Part shown: piece by piece, positions 30,044 through 31,105 of the stretch | Numbering within the stretch: position 1 is the stretch's first letter | Layout of the letters: each line of letters begins with the position of its first letter | The notes under the pieces: model-generated | The model's input: only the letters and a program-made list of their open reading frames with translations | Databases searched by the model: none | What the model was told of the DNA's origin: nothing | Program-made: the position numbers and the translations under genes | Assembly (NCBI GenBank): GCA_051653625.1 | Contig: JBOFWM010000068.1 | Span: 1-31,105 of the forward strand | Direction: 5' to 3' | DNA length: 31,105 bases | From: SFDP01 sp051653625 | GTDB taxonomy: Bacteria; Bacillota; Clostridia; Lachnospirales; Lachnospiraceae

Positions 30044-30748
30044 ATGAAGTCTAGTGTGATTTGTTTGGCAGCAGGCCAAGGTAAGAGGATGAATAGTGAG
30101 GTAAAAAAACAATATTTATTATTGGATGATAAACCATTGCTTTATTATTGTCTCAAAGAATTTGAACAAAGTGATATAGAAGACATTATACTTGTTGTAG
30201 GTGAAGGTGAAATAGAATACTGCCGAAATGAAATTGTAGACTTTTTTCAATTTAAAAAAGTAGTGCATATTATAGAAGGTGGAAAAGAACGGTATCATTC
30301 TGTTATGAAAGGACTTAAAAAAGTATCTAAGGATACAGATTATGTTTTAATTCATGATGGAGCACGTCCTTTTGTTGATCAAGATATTATTCAACGTGGG
30401 ATAAATTGTGCAGTAGCATTTGGAACTGCTATAGCTGGTATGCCAGTTAAGGATACAATTAAAATTGCTTCGAGAGATGGGGTTATTGAATCAACTCCAC
30501 CTAGAGATTTTGTGTGGACGATTCAGACACCACAAATTTTTGAATATAATATCATAATATCAGCGTATGAAATTTTAGAAGAAAAAGAAAAAAAATGTTC
30601 TTTAGAAAAAAATTTTATTACAGATGATGCTATGGTTGTTGAAACTTTTTTAGAAAAAAAAGTACGATTATTTAGTGCATCTTATGAAAATATTAAAATC
30701 ACAACCCCAGAAGATATGCGGGTTGCAGAGGTTTTTTTAAAAAAATAA
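30044..30748 (+). CDS. ispD: 2-C-methyl-D-erythritol 4-phosphate cytidylyltransferase
   Basis: 234 residues. The enzyme makes CDP-methylerythritol in the MEP isoprenoid pathway. LAAGQGKRM (about 8-16) is the CTP-binding loop with the catalytic Arg; Lys in KKQY, HDGARPF (about 101-107), PVKDTIK (about 134-140) and TPQIF (about 164-168) follow the family, and TTPEDM (about 222-227) closes it. The frame opens at a GTG at 30032, but GAGGG five bases before the ATG at 30044 gives the normal start. No terminator is visible before the tRNA promoter. Confidence 0.95.
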   Translation: MKSSVICLAAGQGKRMNSEVKKQYLLLDDKPLLYYCLKEFEQSDIEDIILVVGEGEIEYCRNEIVDFFQFKKVVHIIEGGKERYHSVMKGLKKVSKDTDYVLIHDGARPFVDQDIIQRGINCAVAFGTAIAGMPVKDTIKIASRDGVIESTPPRDFVWTIQTPQIFEYNIIISAYEILEEKEKKCSLEKNFITDDAMVVETFLEKKVRLFSASYENIKITTPEDMRVAEVFLKK

Positions 30749-30768
30749 AAAAAAGTTTCAAAAAGGTG

Positions 30769-30797
30769 TTGACACATTCTGATATATTTGATAGAAT
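30769..30797 (+). promoter_or_regulatory. Promoter of tRNA-Ser
   Basis: TTGACA at 30769-30774, 17-base spacer, TAGAAT at 30792-30797, 41 bases before the mature tRNA 5' end. Confidence 0.82.
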
Positions 30798-30838
30798 CAT
30801 TCTTGCGCTTGGGAAATACAGCAAGCAAGCAAAAACAC

Positions 30839-30924
30839 GGAGAGGTATCGAAGTGGTCATAACGAGGCGGTCTTGAAAACCGTTTGTCCGCAAGGGCGCG
30901 TGGGTTCGAATCCCACCCTCTCCG
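30839..30924 (+). tRNA. tRNA-Ser, anticodon UGA
   Basis: Acceptor arms GGAGAGG (30839-30845) and CCTCTCC (30917-30923) with discriminator G at 30924; anticodon TGA at 30874-30876 in a seven-base loop closed by GCGGT/ACCGT; a long class II variable arm around GTCCGCAAGGGC; T arm GTGGG-TTCGAAT-CCCAC. The 3' CCA is not encoded, so it must be added after trimming. Confidence 0.97.
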
Positions 30925-30974
30925 CTAGTAAAAATGAAATAAACTTTTCTTTTTTACTTAATATAGAAACAAAA

Positions 30975-31105
30975 GAACCTTGACAAATAAACAGTAATGC
31001 AAACTCGAAAATTCTTAATGAGAAAATGAGCAATAGCTCAACAAAAAGAAATTCGAAAAGAACAAAACCTTTATAGTAAATAAAAGGAACAAGAACAGCT
31101 AACGT
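30975..31105 (+). other. Probable rRNA operon leader (boxA-like), runs off the window
   Basis: GAACCTTGACAAATAAACA at 30975-30993 resembles the boxA-type leader of low-GC Gram-positive rRNA operons. It is followed by a small hairpin TGAGC-AATA-GCTCA (31027-31040) set between partly complementary CGAAAATTCTT and AAGAAATTCG segments, as in RNase III processing stalks. No rRNA sequence is reached before the window ends. Confidence 0.35.

Noticed and set aside
30980..30985. TTGACA after tRNA-Ser as a promoter
   Set aside because: No acceptable -10 box at 16-18 bases; the sequence is better explained as part of a boxA-like leader.

Overview
The window is AT-rich (about one third G+C by eye) and reads as chromosome of an anaerobic, spore-forming Clostridia member, most likely a Lachnospiraceae species. 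The indications are a SpoVAF-type germination protein, a Csp-like subtilase, a protein carrying the Spo0A DNA-binding domain, an FMN riboswitch in front of ribU, a SprA-related metalloprotease, and several small families that I associate with Lachnospiraceae. No phage, intact IS, CRISPR array or plasmid gene was seen. No stretch above 300 bases lacks a gene.

Layout. 1-3006: end of a cell-envelope block (3' end of an LCP-type ligase gene, a GT2 glycosyltransferase, glmS). 3104-6223: protein quality control (membrane-anchored HtrA, a divergent ClpX). 6303-10060: spore/envelope block (Csp-like S8 protease on +; lspA then spoVAF on -). 10218-12842: metabolism (carbamate kinase, cysteine synthase) and an Rrf2 regulator with an IscR-like cysteine cluster. 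12856-17203: a polytopic DUF6044-like protein, a radical SAM/SPASM protein and, convergent to these, a UDP-galactopyranose-mutase-like flavoprotein. 17253-19873: a regulatory island in which an XRE/S24-like repressor faces an orphan Spo0A C-terminal-domain protein, followed by a PfoR-like PTS IIC membrane protein. 19870-21383 (minus): a three-gene operon with a SprA-like metalloprotease between two membrane proteins. 21528-24903: tex, then an FMN riboswitch, terminator and ribU. 24992-30748: a housekeeping run with the bacterial t6A genes tsaE-tsaB-rimI and tsaD, interleaved with a zinc-ribbon protein, RNase Z and an anchored Lachnospiraceae protein, ending with ispD. 30839-30924: tRNA-Ser(UGA), followed by what looks like the leader of an rRNA operon running off the window.

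The two places most worth a second look are (1) the XRE/S24 - Spo0A_C pair, where a perfect palindrome sits in the spacer of the repressor's own promoter, a second half-site lies 42 bp away toward the Spo0A-like gene, and the Spo0A-like protein has no receiver domain; and (2) the lspA-spoVAF junction, where a terminator-like hairpin contains the spoVAF ribosome binding site and a forespore-sigma-like promoter would start transcription inside that hairpin. Family names come from recognising the protein sequences by eye; no database search was run. Where a better ribosome binding site exists, starts were moved from the longest open frame (cysK, lspA, tex, ribU, ispD, the XRE, FAD, DUF975 and DUF4190 genes, the radical SAM and DUF6044 genes, and the PfoR-like gene with a TTG start).
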